Under the pieces are notes generated by a model. That model ran no database searches, was not told the DNA's origin, and was given only the letters and a program-made list of their open reading frames with translations. Below are positions 1 to 10,790 of a DNA stretch of 64,000 nucleotides, piece after piece; the first letter of the stretch is position 1, and every line of letters begins with the position of its first letter. The stretch covers positions 45,634,980 to 45,698,979 of the forward strand of contig OX104113.1 in assembly GCA_944474755.1 (NCBI GenBank). Direction: 5' to 3'. Origin of the DNA: Limnoperna fortunei. Lineage: Eukaryota; Mollusca; Bivalvia; Mytilida; Modiolidae. The translations under genes and the position numbers were made by a program.

Positions 1-60
1 ATAGTAAATTATTAAAGAAACCATAATACAAGCACACGTTATGAAAAAAAATATATAAAA

Positions 61-155
61 GTAGGGGCGAAACGACCAAGGGCGAACGATCGAGAATCGG
101 GGCGAAATGATTCGATGCGAACCGGATTCGGGGCGAAACGACCCAGAGGTAAAAC
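61..155. repeat. short tandem repeat built on ggggcgaaacga
   Basis: A degenerate iteration of ggggcgaaa(c/t)ga, about 12-30 bp apart, seen at least four times. Such iterated GC-rich motifs often form the subterminal part of a DNA transposon, and this block truncates the retroelement fragment beside it. A matching opposite end is not visible in the window. Confidence 0.5.
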
Positions 156-159
156 GGGA

Positions 160-1010
160 TTCATTTTAGTTATGACTTCACATAGATTTTGGTTGAATAT
201 ATTAATATCGTCGTTTTCGACGTCTGTTTTGTCTATTTTATCGCATAGGGTTTTGTATTTGAGCCAATCTGTTTTTCGAAGATCCATCTTTGTGGAGTTA
301 TAACTTTGGTTTTTATGGGTTTAGCATTTAGTGTTGTTAGGATAGGGAAGTGGTCTGAGCCGAGTGGGTCATTTAAAACTTCCCAAGAGCTGTTATTCGC
401 CAGGCTGGGTGTTACTATTGTCAGATCGATGTGGGAGGGGTTACCTGTGTTAGTTTTATGAGTACCCGTTCCGTTCATTTAGGATAATTAAGTTTTTTCT
501 TCTATAACATTTTCCAAAATTTTATCATTAAAGTCTGACGCGGGGGAGCCCCATAATGAGGATTTACTATTTAGATCGCCAAGTAATACCGAATTTTCTG
601 TTAATTTATCCGTTATAATTTTATAATCTTGAGCTTGAACTTTATTGTTTGGGGGCCTATATGAATTTACAATAATTATATTTTTTATTTTGCCAGTTAA
701 AAGTAACACCCACTGTTTCAATAATGTCGGAATCAAAGTTAATTTCTGTTAAAGAGAGGCTACTAACAATGTATATTGCTACGCCACCCCCCTTACCGGG
801 TCTCTTTTTATCTTTTTTAGTCTCCGATTTGCGACTTTTTAAAATGGGTGGGTGTCACCTGTTTAGTTTAAGGTACTTTTTATCATAGAAAAAAGTTTCT
901 TGAATACAGATAACATCTGGTTTGGGATGGTTATCTAGATAATGTTTAACCGCGGTACCGTTTGAGTAAAGCGATCTCGCGTTCCACTGTAAGATTGTAA
1001 GCCCTTCCAT
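160..1010 (-). pseudogene. non-LTR retrotransposon endonuclease (APE type), broken
   Basis: Minus-strand remains of the apurinic-type endonuclease domain that opens ORF2 of Jockey/CR1/I-type LINEs. A start codon at 1010 leads into LTILQWNARSL, then PDVICIQETFF, GKGGGVAIYI, SYRPP, LLGDLNSKSSLWGS and finally SHIDL...GSDHFPI, which are the ordered motifs of this fold including the GD-N metal site and the SDH catalytic triad. It is dead: an in-frame TGA lies at 855-857, frame changes occur near 690, and again near 480 and 240. Downstream, KTDWLKYKTLC resembles the linker before the RT, which is then cut off by the short tandem repeat near 160. No RT follows. Confidence 0.82.
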
Positions 1011-1516
1011 TGCGGTTTACTTGGGGACGGACAAAATCCCTCCCGAATCGGATTATGGTAATATCGATAAGTATTGTGCATCGTGTTTAATAGTTTTTTA
1101 CTTGGTACTTGAAATGATGAATGAGACAAAGATTAAAAAATGGTTATTATTTTTCTAACTGACACGCATCGAGTCGATATGGTTTGTGTTGTTTGGTACG
1201 ACATTTGTTAATAAAGGAACCGCGCCATTTGATCCCTTTCATTATTATTTACCGAACAAACGATTCAAGTTATAGAACTAAATTATACCATTATTTTACT
1301 AAATTTTAACTTATATTAAAAGCCATACCCGTTTCAATTTTCTAAAAGATATAGAGAATGTTTTGCTCCAAGTAAGCGATGTTCGTTTGATCACAAACAT
1401 ATAAACAAGTCACCAATTAAGCACTGCAAATGAGACAAACAATTATTATTATCAGAGACATATAATTATATGTCTCTGGATGTACAGAAAAAAAACCAAA
1501 CAAATGTTAAATATAT
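1011..1516. other. AT-rich non-coding stretch
   Basis: No coding signal. It holds a small perfect palindrome near 1461-1480 (agagacatataattatatgtctct) and otherwise nothing I recognise. Confidence 0.4.
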
Positions 1517-1741
1517 TTATTTAATGAAGTCAGTTATTTTAATAAAATAAAGTAAGTTACGCTCTATTACGTCTCTAAGGGCTAATCTGTACTGCTGTAC
1601 AGTTATACCAGTCGGGCATTTACGGTGCTGCCAGCGATCACATGTGTTACAAGTGATTGCGTGCTGCTTTGGTCGTACAGGACCACAACAATGAATACAA
1701 AGAATAGACATCGTGAAGGTTGAGTGTGAAATGATTGCCAC
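1517..1741 (-). pseudogene. PHD-like zinc finger fragment, probably from a MULE-type transposon protein
   Basis: A 74-residue reading frame with C-x2-C at the start (CIHCC), then CNTCDRWQHRKCPTGI and a QQYRLALR tail. The C-x2-C...C-x2-C-x-x-WQHR-x-C spacing with the following G-I-T-x-x-x-Y-R-x-A motif is the short PHD-like finger that, in invertebrates, usually precedes FLYWCH and MULE transposase domains. Neither of those follows here, so this is taken as an isolated fragment rather than a host gene. A small host zinc-finger exon cannot be excluded. Confidence 0.5.
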
Positions 1742-2047
1742 TGGTGTGGCACAAATTTATATATTCTGGAGAGTTTTACATCTGCTTATGTTTTGGCTAA
1801 TCAAACATTTCACAAATTACTTTGAACTTTAATTAACTGACACGGTGGCACAAGCTGTTAAGCTCTAGATCAAAGGTGTTTCTTAATTTGATTGTAATTT
1901 TATTTAATCATAACATAATTAATTTCTTTCAATCATCACATTAAAAAATGATAATTGATATTGGACAGTGATTAACAAATTATTAGAATTATTTTGATGA
2001 AGTAATTAACAAATGACATTACAATTGTTATAATTTTTATACACAAA

Positions 2048-2159
2048 GTCTTTTTAAATTACATCAATGAATTGGCACTTATTAAATGATTTTCAGGTAC
2101 GAATTAAAGAACATATTTGTAAAAGTACTGCCTCCCTCTTTTTAAAATTTTTTCCTTTC
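2048..2159 (+). repeat. 112-bp direct repeat, copy 1
   Basis: This block reads identically to 5160-5271, base for base as far as I can see, and both copies stop matching right after a tttcctttc run. The two copies are 3.1 kb apart in the same orientation. Surrounding sequence is otherwise different. It could be a terminal repeat of a 3.2-kb insertion or two copies of one short element. Confidence 0.85.
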
Positions 2160-2373
2160 CATAAATGTAATGAAAAAGGGATTATTTGCTGCTGTAACAT
2201 AAATTGCCTGATTATTTGTGCTATTTACAGTTTTACTTTTGCTGCTATTGTTTTTTTTTATTTAAAAGGAGAAAACTGATATTTCATAAATTGTCATTCA
2301 AGGGAAATAACTCCAAAAAAGAAGTCATTTGACAATCTTGGACCAAAAGAGTTATTTGTAGCCCTTGTCCAAT

Positions 2374-2537
2374 CTAATTAAAGTTAAATCTTTCACTTGC
2401 TCCCCCTTTTTGTTATTGGTAGCTGCGTAGTAACACGCAGCGACCATAGCAAAAAGGGGGGGGGGGGGCAAGTGAAAGATGAACGCAGCGACCAATAACA
2501 AAAAGGGGGAGCAAGTGAAAGATTTAATTTTAATTAG
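2374..2537. repeat. foldback element, about 54-bp arms
   Basis: The left arm (2374-2427) and right arm (2484-2537) are reverse complements at about 52 of 54 positions, enclosing 56 bp that contain a G-run and a partial third copy of the arm. The core motif is cacttgctcccccttttt on the plus strand of the left arm. This is MITE-like; no target duplication was resolved. Confidence 0.8.
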
Positions 2538-2644
2538 AGTGGCCCTTGCCTTACAGATCATTTTTGCAGTTTAGAGTATCACTCTGAGTTTGGGCTATAG
2601 TATGGTTTGGTAAGACGGGCAGGGGAAATGGGGCATCTATTTTT

Positions 2645-3480
2645 ATCAACTCCTTCTACAGTTTTCAACCCAGTTCTCTGAAACTTCAGATAACGATTGC
2701 ACATGTATTGAATTTGTTGCACCTGCTATTATGGAAGTGTTCCAGCATGTTCCTAATTTTCCAGACCTTGGAACTTGGTCATTTTTTAGCAGATTTACAG
2801 AAGACAATAAATATATTGTGTAATTACACACATGTAACTCCTACAGTTTCAGTCTAGAACTCTAAATTTCACAGAAAGATTGAAAATGTATTGAAGTTGT
2901 ACACCTGTTATTAATGTTCAAGGATTTTTTTTCCTTATTTTCAGACTTGGGAACTTTGCGGTTTTGTTAACTGTTGAATTGTTTAATTATGTATTCCTTT
3001 ATAAAAACTTAATTGTAAGTATGATGATAATTCATTGAAAAATTTATAAGTTTTAGCAAACACTGAAAATTTCAAGAAAAATTATGAGTAAATTACATAT
3101 AATACTATAAGGAGTAACTGGACAATTTTTTGACAATTAAATTGTTTGTAGGCCATGTCCTTCTGTTTATTTTTGCAATTGACAGTTTTACTCTAGCTCT
3201 AAATTTATAAGGCAAATACTTATATTTTATTAACAAAATTGTTATTAAAGGGCAAAAAGACCTGTAAGGATTCGTCTGACAATTTTGGACCAAATGCGTT
3301 TTTAAAGGCATTGTCTTGCAATTTACAGTTTCAATCTAGTCATTATTAAAGGGCAAAAACTCCTTTAAGAATCTGTCAGACAATTTAGACCAACATAGTG
3401 ATTTGCATTGTCTGGCTGATCATTTTTGCAATTTACTATATCAATCTGCTGTTTTATTTTTCAAGTTTTACTGTCAAAAC
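2645..3480. repeat. diverged dispersed repeat units (aactcctacagtt / agggcaaaaactcc family)
   Basis: Two diverged units start near 2649 and 2838 with actcct(t)ctacagttt, followed by similar text ending in a run on tccttattttcagacttgg. Two other related units near 3247 and 3346 start with attaaagggcaaaaa and run through ctg(t/a)caattt(t)ggacca. A related start appears at 2297. Units of this wording are scattered widely in molluscan genomes, to my knowledge. Non-coding. Confidence 0.5.
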
Positions 3481-5159
3481 TGACAATTTTCTAAAAAAAA
3501 ATCGTAACTTAATGTCCATAACTCCTACAGGCAGTTAAACAACTTCTGAAATTAAAAAAGATTGAATGTGCTGATCATTTTAATGTAACTTTTTTTTCTG
3601 TAGCTATATAACATTGTGAGATATTGGCCAAAACATGTGTTGACCCATGTTCTTCAACTTGCGCTTGTGAAAAATAGTTCAGATTAGGGCTGCTCTCAGA
3701 TACATAAACCAGTGTACTGTATTACTTTTCTATAAATCCTGAATCTTTGGTACTGATCCTTAAACCAAGATGGCCACAACACTGGAACAAAGAACTCCAG
3801 AGGCACTAAAAATAGCTGGTTTCAGAAACTATTTCACTTATTTAAATCAAATTATGCAGAACTAATATAAGGGTAATTTTCTGCCACTGTAAAATGCATT
3901 GTGGCTACTAGAGCCATTGATGTTCTGATTGGCGGAAATTAAAATGAATCTTGCTCTGAAAATCTGAGTAGCAAACATAATTGATACTGTATAAATTTTA
4001 AGATTTTGGCGCAGATCCTAAATTCAAGATGGCCACAAATTTTGTGTCATGTTCATGTCGATTAAACTAAAGTTTTTGTAATGAGTAATGTGAGCACTAC
4101 AGGCTTTCCATGTGTAGAAATAATTTTTTTTACAAGTGTAATTATGAATGTCTAAGACTTACCGCAGGTTGTTGGGTTTTTTTTAGTTTCAGATACTAGT
4201 AAATATTTTTTGGTTCGGAGACCTTTAATGGATGACGAAAGTATTTTTAGTTGTGGATCAAAACGAACTATATCCGTCTTTTGGGTAACGAATATACTTG
4301 AATAATTAGAAACAAAAAATATTTAACCAAGATTTCCACCATAAATCGTGTTGTAAATTGTAACAAGAAAAGCAAGACCAGGCCATTTGGACATTCAGAG
4401 CTTTTAGTTCCTTGTTTTCCTGAAATTTTCCATTAGTGTTAGGTACCCAAAATCTAGTATGGTGACGTAATCATTACTCTGAATTACTGTGAAGAACGGG
4501 ATATACCTATAAAAGATGCCGTATTTTAATGTTTTTTTATTTGTATAAAACTGTTAAATTGAAAAAAAAAACACTTTTTCCAGAATGCGTTTTTCTTAAT
4601 TTCAAATTTTGCCCTTTTTCAATTTGTTTTCATGTATTGTGAAAGCGCTATACATTCAACCATGTCTAGTAACGTTTGTTACGAACACATTTGTGTAATT
4701 TTTTACCGATTTATTACGACTTTCGACGTATTTGCCGCACTTTAAATTCACACTGAAAAATATAATATCATTTTAGATATGCGTTTTTTTCTCAATAATT
4801 TTCCATGAATTTTTAGAGTACAACATATATTTTTGTCAGATTTACACGAGTTTATCTATTTCTATAGTGTACCAGTGCAAACTGCGCTTTGATTAATATT
4901 TGTTTTACATACATGGATCAAACTCATGGATGCAAAGCTAAAACTAGGTACTCTAAGTGGTGTCAGAGGAGAAGATTGTTTATAAAGTTAACAACGGACA
5001 GATAACAGATGACAGACACCTAGTCAATAAGTGATCACAATATAGAAAAGGGACAGACATACGCTTTAGGAAAAACCTTACTGCATACTAGCATAGGAAA
5101 AATTCTGATCATTTGTATGCAATTTATCTCTTTACTGGAGTTTTATGAAAATAATTTTA
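3481..5159. other. non-coding, no recognised feature
   Basis: AT-rich sequence with no supported gene. The phrase caagatggccacaa occurs twice (near 3770 and 4027) with similar flanks, suggesting two very old repeat units. Nothing else stands out. Confidence 0.35.
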
Positions 5160-5271
5160 GTCTTTTTAAATTACATCAATGAATTGGCACTTATTAAATG
5201 ATTTTCAGGTACGAATTAAAGAACATATTTGTAAAAGTACTGCCTCCCTCTTTTTAAAATTTTTTCCTTTC
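5160..5271 (+). repeat. 112-bp direct repeat, copy 2
   Basis: Same-orientation partner of 2048-2159. It runs straight into the C/T-rich tandem repeat that starts at 5272. Confidence 0.85.
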
Positions 5272-5400
5272 TCCCTCCCCCTTTCTCCTTTCTCTCTCCC
5301 CTCACCTCCTTTCTCCCTCCCCTCAGCTCCTTTCTCCCTCCCCTCTACTCCTTTCTCCCTCCCCCTCTCACTGTCTCCCACTACCCTGTCCACCCTCTCC
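5272..5400. repeat. C/T-rich minisatellite
   Basis: About five to six imperfect copies of an 18-bp unit resembling ctcctttctccctcccct. The whole block is polypyrimidine on the plus strand and therefore polypurine on the minus strand, where it gives a spurious repeated EGREKG reading. Confidence 0.85.
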
Positions 5401-5489
5401 AAATTATTTCTTTTATACTACACTTTGGATCCATAATATATAAACTAAAACAGATGTCCTCTGCGACGGTCGAGCCTTACAAACATTGA

Positions 5490-5935
5490 CTTCAAAAGAG
5501 AAGTTAGCCGAGAGCTTCGTCTCGGGAACCTACTTAGGAAAATGTGTCTAAATAATGCACCCCAATCTACTGAACCTATTCCTCAGTAAGGTAGGCAAAG
5601 AGCTTCGTCTCGGGCACATATTTAGGAAAACGCGTGTGACTCAAATACCCATCTCCAATTTAAAACTATTCCTAAGTAAGGTAAGCCAAGAGCTTTGTCT
5701 CGGGCACCTTTTTAGGAGAACGCGTAATATTCAACTACCCCCTATCTACTAAACTATGTAACTAACATAATCCTCAGTAAGGTAAACCAAGAGCTCGTCT
5801 CGGGCGCCTACTGAGGAACACGCGTATTATTCTAACACCCTCTTGTAAACAAACATAACTAATATATTCTACAGTAAGGTAAGCCAAGAGCTCGTCTCGG
5901 GCGCCTACTGATGAATGCGCGTATTCTAAAAAATG
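5490..5935. repeat. tandem array of about 86-100 bp units, each with a hairpin
   Basis: Five units begin near 5495, 5581, 5671, 5771 and 5868. Each carries cagtaaggta, then caagagct(t)cgtctcggg, then a closing cc-tactgagg that pairs with the opening cctcagtaagg, then an acgcgt motif. The inverted ends are best preserved in the unit at 5771-5818. Units are clearly diverged, so the array is old. No coding content is evident. Confidence 0.8.
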
Positions 5936-6124
5936 GTAACGCAATATTTCGCTCTACCAAAGAACTTCATCAGGCGTTGACTGAATCAAAATTTCTAATA
6001 ATAGAAAATATTTTTGTTGTTCACTTTATACAAAAAATGTTCTGATGCTGAAGGACCCACAATATTTTTGTTGTTCATATTACTGTGGGGTCATAAATAT
6101 TTTAGTATTCTACCTGTGGATTAC

Positions 6125-6406
6125 GTTCGTTCAATCCATCAGGTTCTAGCGTTTTTAATTGATGTATTCAAAATGTTTCTCGAAGTCTTCTGGTTGATGT
6201 ATTCCACTTTGGGTTTTGATCAATAATTTGGAATTTTACAATATCAAAAGAGTGGCCTGTAGTTTTAAGGTGGCGAGTTAGTGGACAATTTCTGTTTTTC
6301 AAAAAGGAGCGATGGTTGTTAAGTCGCATATTGAAAGCTGTCTCTGTTTCTCCAACATACTGGATGTTACAAATTCCACAGGTCAGTATGTAAATACAAT
6401 TGCTGG
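6125..6406 (-). pseudogene. GIY-YIG endonuclease fragment, Penelope-like element
   Basis: Read on the minus strand, the sequence gives CIYILTCGICNIQYVGET, then a RLNNHRS block, PLTRHLKTTGHSFD, and a tail ending QLKTLEPDGLNERN. This is the order of the GIY-YIG nuclease found at the C-terminus of Penelope-like elements: the Y-x-L-x-C-x-x-C-x-x-x-Y-V-G-E-T entry, the R-x-x-x-H helix, a H-x-x-x-x-G-H-x-F segment and the closing GLN. An in-frame TGA near 6155 interrupts it, replacing what is normally W. The RT part is absent. The fragment starts exactly at the loop of a small palindrome. Confidence 0.75.
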
Positions 6407-6430
6407 ATTTACATACTGACCTGTGGAATT
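6372..6430. repeat. perfect 24-bp inverted repeat at the fragment's 5' end
   Basis: Arms 6372-6395 and 6407-6430 are exact reverse complements around an 11-base loop. The left arm is inside the GIY-YIG coding text, so the right arm is an inverted re-copy of coding sequence made at or after insertion. Confidence 0.9.
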
Positions 6431-6960
6431 ATAACAATAATAATAATAATTAAAAAATAATAATAATAGAAAGGAAAATAAATAATAGAAATTATCAAAC
6501 AAAAAATTAGGCTCCGTACAAGGTAAAATAAATACCGGTAAGGACGCCTACCACCTTTACATTAAAAGTGAATTATATTAAATGATAATGATTTTTTCCC
6601 AAAACTCAAATTATTAAATAATTCTAAAATAGCCACATTATTAAACCCCCCAAAATCCATGTCCGTAAGGACCGTCTGACCAAGGGCATTAAGTTGTCGG
6701 TGTAGGACGTAAAAAAACTCCCCAAGTCATTCAATATTTCTTCGAAATTTGAAAGTGTGTTAGATATTATATTAATATTACAATGTAATCAAGTAAAACG
6801 AAATGTTCCACTGTTTCATTTATATCATGCAGCATGCCATCTTTCTGAATAGAGATGTCACCATCAGTGATCTTAACAAGATCAGGTAGCGCCTAGAACT
6901 TTGAATCAATAGCATCTGAAAAATAGCAGCAAAATTAACATACATTCCACTACAAGCACT
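6431..6960 (-). pseudogene. 3' end of a non-LTR retrotransposon with an (AAT)n tail
   Basis: The minus strand between 6910 and 6650 gives LPDLVKITDGDISI, then DINETVEHFVLLD, and in another frame ILNDLGSFFTSYTDNLMPLVRRSLRTW. The N-E-T-V-E-H-F-x-L segment matches the last cysteine-histidine knuckle after the RT of several LINE clades, with the cysteines lost. The following non-coding part ends in an (AAT)n microsatellite at 6431-6480, a common LINE 3' tail. Frames are broken, so only the family type is claimed. Confidence 0.45.
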
Positions 6961-7789
6961 GTTAATTTAAAAGTTAGTCTTACTGCAGGTTAGGGTTTGC
7001 TCAACTTTCTTGTAAAAAAGAAGCTGAAAATACGTAAAGGATGGAGGTGTCCTCATGTAAGAAATGTTTTCTTTCAGAATATGACAGAAAAAGGAATACT
7101 GCTTTCATAATAAAGGCGTAGATCGCCAACATTTAAGGGGACAGTTTAGAAATTTGCGCCGACTTCCCGAAAGCCTGCTAATATATTTCATGCTACCTAA
7201 TCCAAAAGTACCTTGGAGATTCACAACAAAAATAATATATGCTGAAAAACAAGAGTTGATTGCTCTATACCTTTTAAATGTTTAATTTTACATAACGAGA
7301 ATATACGCCAACAAAGTAAAAAGTTGGTCAAAATTACATGTCTTACAAAATTGCGACCGTTTAAATTGCTCGCGATTCTCGCTGATTTTATCTTTTTAAA
7401 CAATCCAACATCGTCATGATAATACAATTAGTTAAATAAAACACTGAAAATTATAAAAAAATTAAAACATAATTACTGTCACAGGATAATTGCAAGAATT
7501 TTAACCGAATTATTGGTACCGTATTGTTCTAGATACTGTCATTTCTGCGTTCTCTTTTAATCTCGTTCCGGTCTCGTGGCTGACGAGGAAATCGTACCTA
7601 CTTAACTGAAGACTTAGCGAGTGTCAAATCCTGTTAGTTATACTAGTCCCAACTTTAAATTTGTAAATTCATAACATCGTCGCTGTAGGTTTGGATATGA
7701 TAGTTACCCATATTCATAGGAACATGTAACAGTTGAATGAGTTGTTATAGGCGTCAAGTTTCTTTATTATAAACTACAAGTCAGCGTAC
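6961..7789. other. non-coding, no recognised feature
   Basis: No coding or repeat structure that I can support. Confidence 0.3.
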
Positions 7790-7932
7790 CTTGGCAGAGG
7801 TTTCTTGAGTCAAAAATAAAAACTGCTTACCTCGTATGGTCGAGCTTATGGTCCTTTTTAGATCAAATGTAGGCCGAATTTTACTGCCGTTATAATCCGA
7901 AGTTAATTTTGTGATTTGTCGGATTAACGGCA

Positions 7933-8536
7933 GAATTCAGTCGTATTGCTCGTAATGTAGCAAATAAAAAATTCTAACTTCGGTCTATTTAATACAAAAT
8001 TCAAACATAATATTCATCTTCTTTACGTTATTAAAGACATTGCGAAACTAACGGGAACGAACTTTGTTGAAGAAATTTCTTTTTTCGTCTTTGAAGATGC
8101 ACGTGGAAAATGCTATGTTGATTATTTTTCCGTATATGGATAATGTGACCTAATTTTATTATAAACGTGCTAATTTGCATACTATAACAACCATTCCGTA
8201 GTAAGAACCAGTAATTTACATATGTATTACCCAAAATGCATCACGCCATTCAGTTTCGGGTTTCTCAATGTTGTTCATGTAGTAAACGTAATTAAAAAGA
8301 GACACGAATGTCAATTAATACACAACGCACAGCGGGTTGTTAAAAACGACAATAACTATCATCACGTATCAATAATGATCGACTTTAAACACGAAACCGA
8401 TAAAGAAATGGCGACACTGTCGAAAAATATCAAGATCGACCACGTCTGATTGTATATGCAACTTCTTTTGGACATCAAAGTGCCGGGAGTGATTAACTCC
8501 CGCTCTGCTACATTACGAGTAATGGGACTAAATTCG
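7933..8536. mobile_element. inverted-repeat element, about 600 bp, non-autonomous
   Basis: Termini 7933-7962 and 8506-8536 are reverse complements at most positions, sharing ctcgtaatgtagca. It sits inside the older repeat that resumes at about 8590. A second inverted pair just outside on the left (tgccgttataatccga / tcggattaacggca, about 7882-7932) adds another hairpin. No transposase is encoded; reading frames inside match nothing I know. Confidence 0.55.
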
Positions 8537-8640
8537 TACCCTCGCCAAAAAAAGCGAGGGTACGATTATTCGTTCTAGTTCAAATGGCACTCTACAATAT
8601 TTTCCACATTTAATCAGAGTTTTGAAATCCGGGCGGTTTT

Positions 8641-8855
8641 TTATACCCCCGCAAACTTGTTTGGGGGTATATAGGAATCACCTGTCTGTCTGTTCACATC
8701 CCTTGTAAGCGCAACTCCTCCTAAACCGCTTGATGAAATTTAATGAAACTTAGCATAAAGGAAGTACATTATATGTAGATGTGCAAGAAGGATTTTTGAA
8801 CTTGAAAGCGAAGCGGGGGCTATCGCTTTGTTAGCGTGCTCACAGTCCACACTTG
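8641..8855 (+). repeat. short repeat starting with a TATACCCCC hairpin
   Basis: It opens with tataccccc and gggggtata arms around a short loop (8642-8671), then ggaatcacctgtctgtctg, an aactcctcctaaaccg block and a gtacattatatgtagatgtgcaag block. The last two blocks recur, diverged, near 44740-44805 and 45050-45110. Wording like this is common across bivalve genomes, to my knowledge. It interrupts the older repeat between 8640 and 8865. Confidence 0.6.
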
Positions 8856-9186
8856 TTTTTTTAATCGGTGATTTTCTATAGTAAATTTTGACCTAAATTA
8901 GAACGCGGTTGAGACTGGAAAAGTCTCATGGTCTGTCCGAATACCACTGAACATAACGGAAACAGACATAAACAATTATTAGGTCCCTTTGGAAACAAAA
9001 ATGGCTGACTTACAAAATAAATTCCCGTAATAAAAGCCAAGGACGATTTGTGACATGAAAACAACAAAGGCATAGTATAAAATATGTACAGATTATCGTG
9101 AATACATTTTTTAACTGGATTTTGGTAATAAAAAGGTACAATATAGAATAAGTAAAAATTGAAAGAAAAAAAACGCACTTCACGGG

Positions 9187-10790
9187 GTGTGACCTAATTA
9201 TAGACTGTCACGGGGTGTGTCTCATACGTCCTGCTACGCACCGTAGGCTGTATCATACGTCGTATCTTTCGCCGCAGGCCATCATAAGTCATGTCTAACA
9301 CCGTAGGCTGTATCATACGTCCTGTCTAATACCATAGGCTGTATCATACGTCCTGTTACGCATCGTAGGCTGCATCATACGTCGTATCTTTCGCCGCAGG
9401 CTATCATAAGTCCTGTCTAACACCGTAGGCTGTATCATACGTCCTGTCTAATACCATAGGCTGTATCATACGTACTGTCACGCATCGTAAGCTGTATCAT
9501 ACGTCCTATCTAGAGCTGCAGGCCATCATAATCCTGTCTAACACCTTAAGCTGTATCATACGTCCTGTCAATCACCGTAGGCCGTATCATGCGTCATGTC
9601 TAACACCGTAATCGATATCTCACGTCCTGTCAATCACCGTAGGCTGTATCATACGTCATGTCAAACACCGTAGGTTATATCATATGTCCTGTCACGCACC
9701 TTAGGCTGTATCAAACGTCTTGTCTAGCGCCAGAGACCATCATACGTCATGTCTTACACCGTAGGCTGTATCATACGTCCTGTCTAACATCGTAAGCTGT
9801 ATCATACGTCTTGTCACGTACCGTAGGATGTATCATACGTCCTGTCTAGCGCCTGAGGTCATCATACATCCTGACTAAAACCGTAATCTATATCATACGT
9901 CATATCTAACACCTTAGGCCAAATTATACGTCCTGTCACGCTCCGTAGGCTGTATCAAACGTCCTGTCTAGCGCCACAGACCATCATACGTCATGTCTTA
10001 CACCGTAGGCTGTATCATACGTCCTGTCTAACACTATAAGCTGTATCATTCGTCCTGTCACGTACCGTAGGCTGTATCATGCGTCATGTCTAACAACATA
10101 ATAGGTATCATACGTCCTGTCAATCACCGTAGGCTGTATCATACGTCATGTCTAACACCGTAGGTTATATCATACGTCCTGTCAAGCACCTTAGGCTGCA
10201 TCAAACGTCTTGTCTAGCGCCACAGACCATCATGCGTCATGTCTTACACCGTAGGCTGTATCATACGTCCTGTCTTACACCGTAAGCTGTATCATACGTC
10301 CTGTCACGTACCGTAGGCTGTATCATACGTCCTGTCTAGCGCCTCAGGCCATCATACATCCTGTCTAACACCGTAATCTATATCATACGTCCTGTCAATC
10401 ACCGTAGGCTGTATCATACGTCATATCTAACACCGTAGGCTATATTATACGTCCTGTCACGCTCCGTAGGCTGTATCAAACGTCCTGTCTAGCGCCACAG
10501 ACCATCATACGTCATGTCTTACACCGTAGGCTGTATCATACGTCCTGTCACGCAACGTAGGCTGTATCATACGTCCTGTCACACAACGTAGGCTGTATCA
10601 TACGTCCTGTCACGCAACGTAGGTTGTATCATACGTCCTGTCACGCACCGTAAGCTGTTTCATACGTCATGTCTAACACCTTAGGCTGTATCATACTTCC
10701 TATCTAACACCGTAGGCTGTATCATACGCCCTGTCACGCACCTTAGGCTGTATCATACGTCCTGTCTAGCGCCTTAGGCTGTGTCTTTGT
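9187..10790. repeat. 31-bp satellite array with higher-order periodicity
   Basis: About 50 tandem copies of a 31-bp monomer close to accgtaggctgtatcatacg + tcctgtctaac. Variants mark a larger period: the tcaaacgtc variant starts at 9711, 9955, 10201 and 10476, spacings of 244, 246 and 275 bp, that is eight, eight and nine monomers. At the left end a cgtatctttcgcc variant recurs at 9261 and 9383, a four-monomer period. There is no spacer sequence between units. Confidence 0.95.

Larger units (their letters stand above)
7790..9180 (+). repeat. interrupted copy of the repeat also found inside the inverted duplication
   Basis: Three blocks, 7795-7870, about 8590-8640 and 8865-9178, match in order the text at 39595-39660 and 39770-39940 (same strand) and 35400-35950 (opposite strand). 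Shared landmarks include agcttatgctcctttt, a tgacctaaattagaa stretch, aaatggctgacttac, and tactggattttcgtaat. Here the unit is split by two later insertions. Confidence 0.6.

Noticed and set aside
5205..5402. Minus-strand protein with repeated EGREKG
   Set aside because: It is the translation of the polypurine minisatellite; no start context or relative.
8876..9178. Minus-strand frame resembling the frame at 39569-40045
   Set aside because: The similarity reflects a shared dispersed repeat; the third copy at 35.4-35.9 kb is not open and the shared text continues through non-coding parts.
9187..10790. Possible CRISPR array
   Set aside because: The units follow each other directly with no unique spacers, the host is eukaryotic and there are no cas genes.
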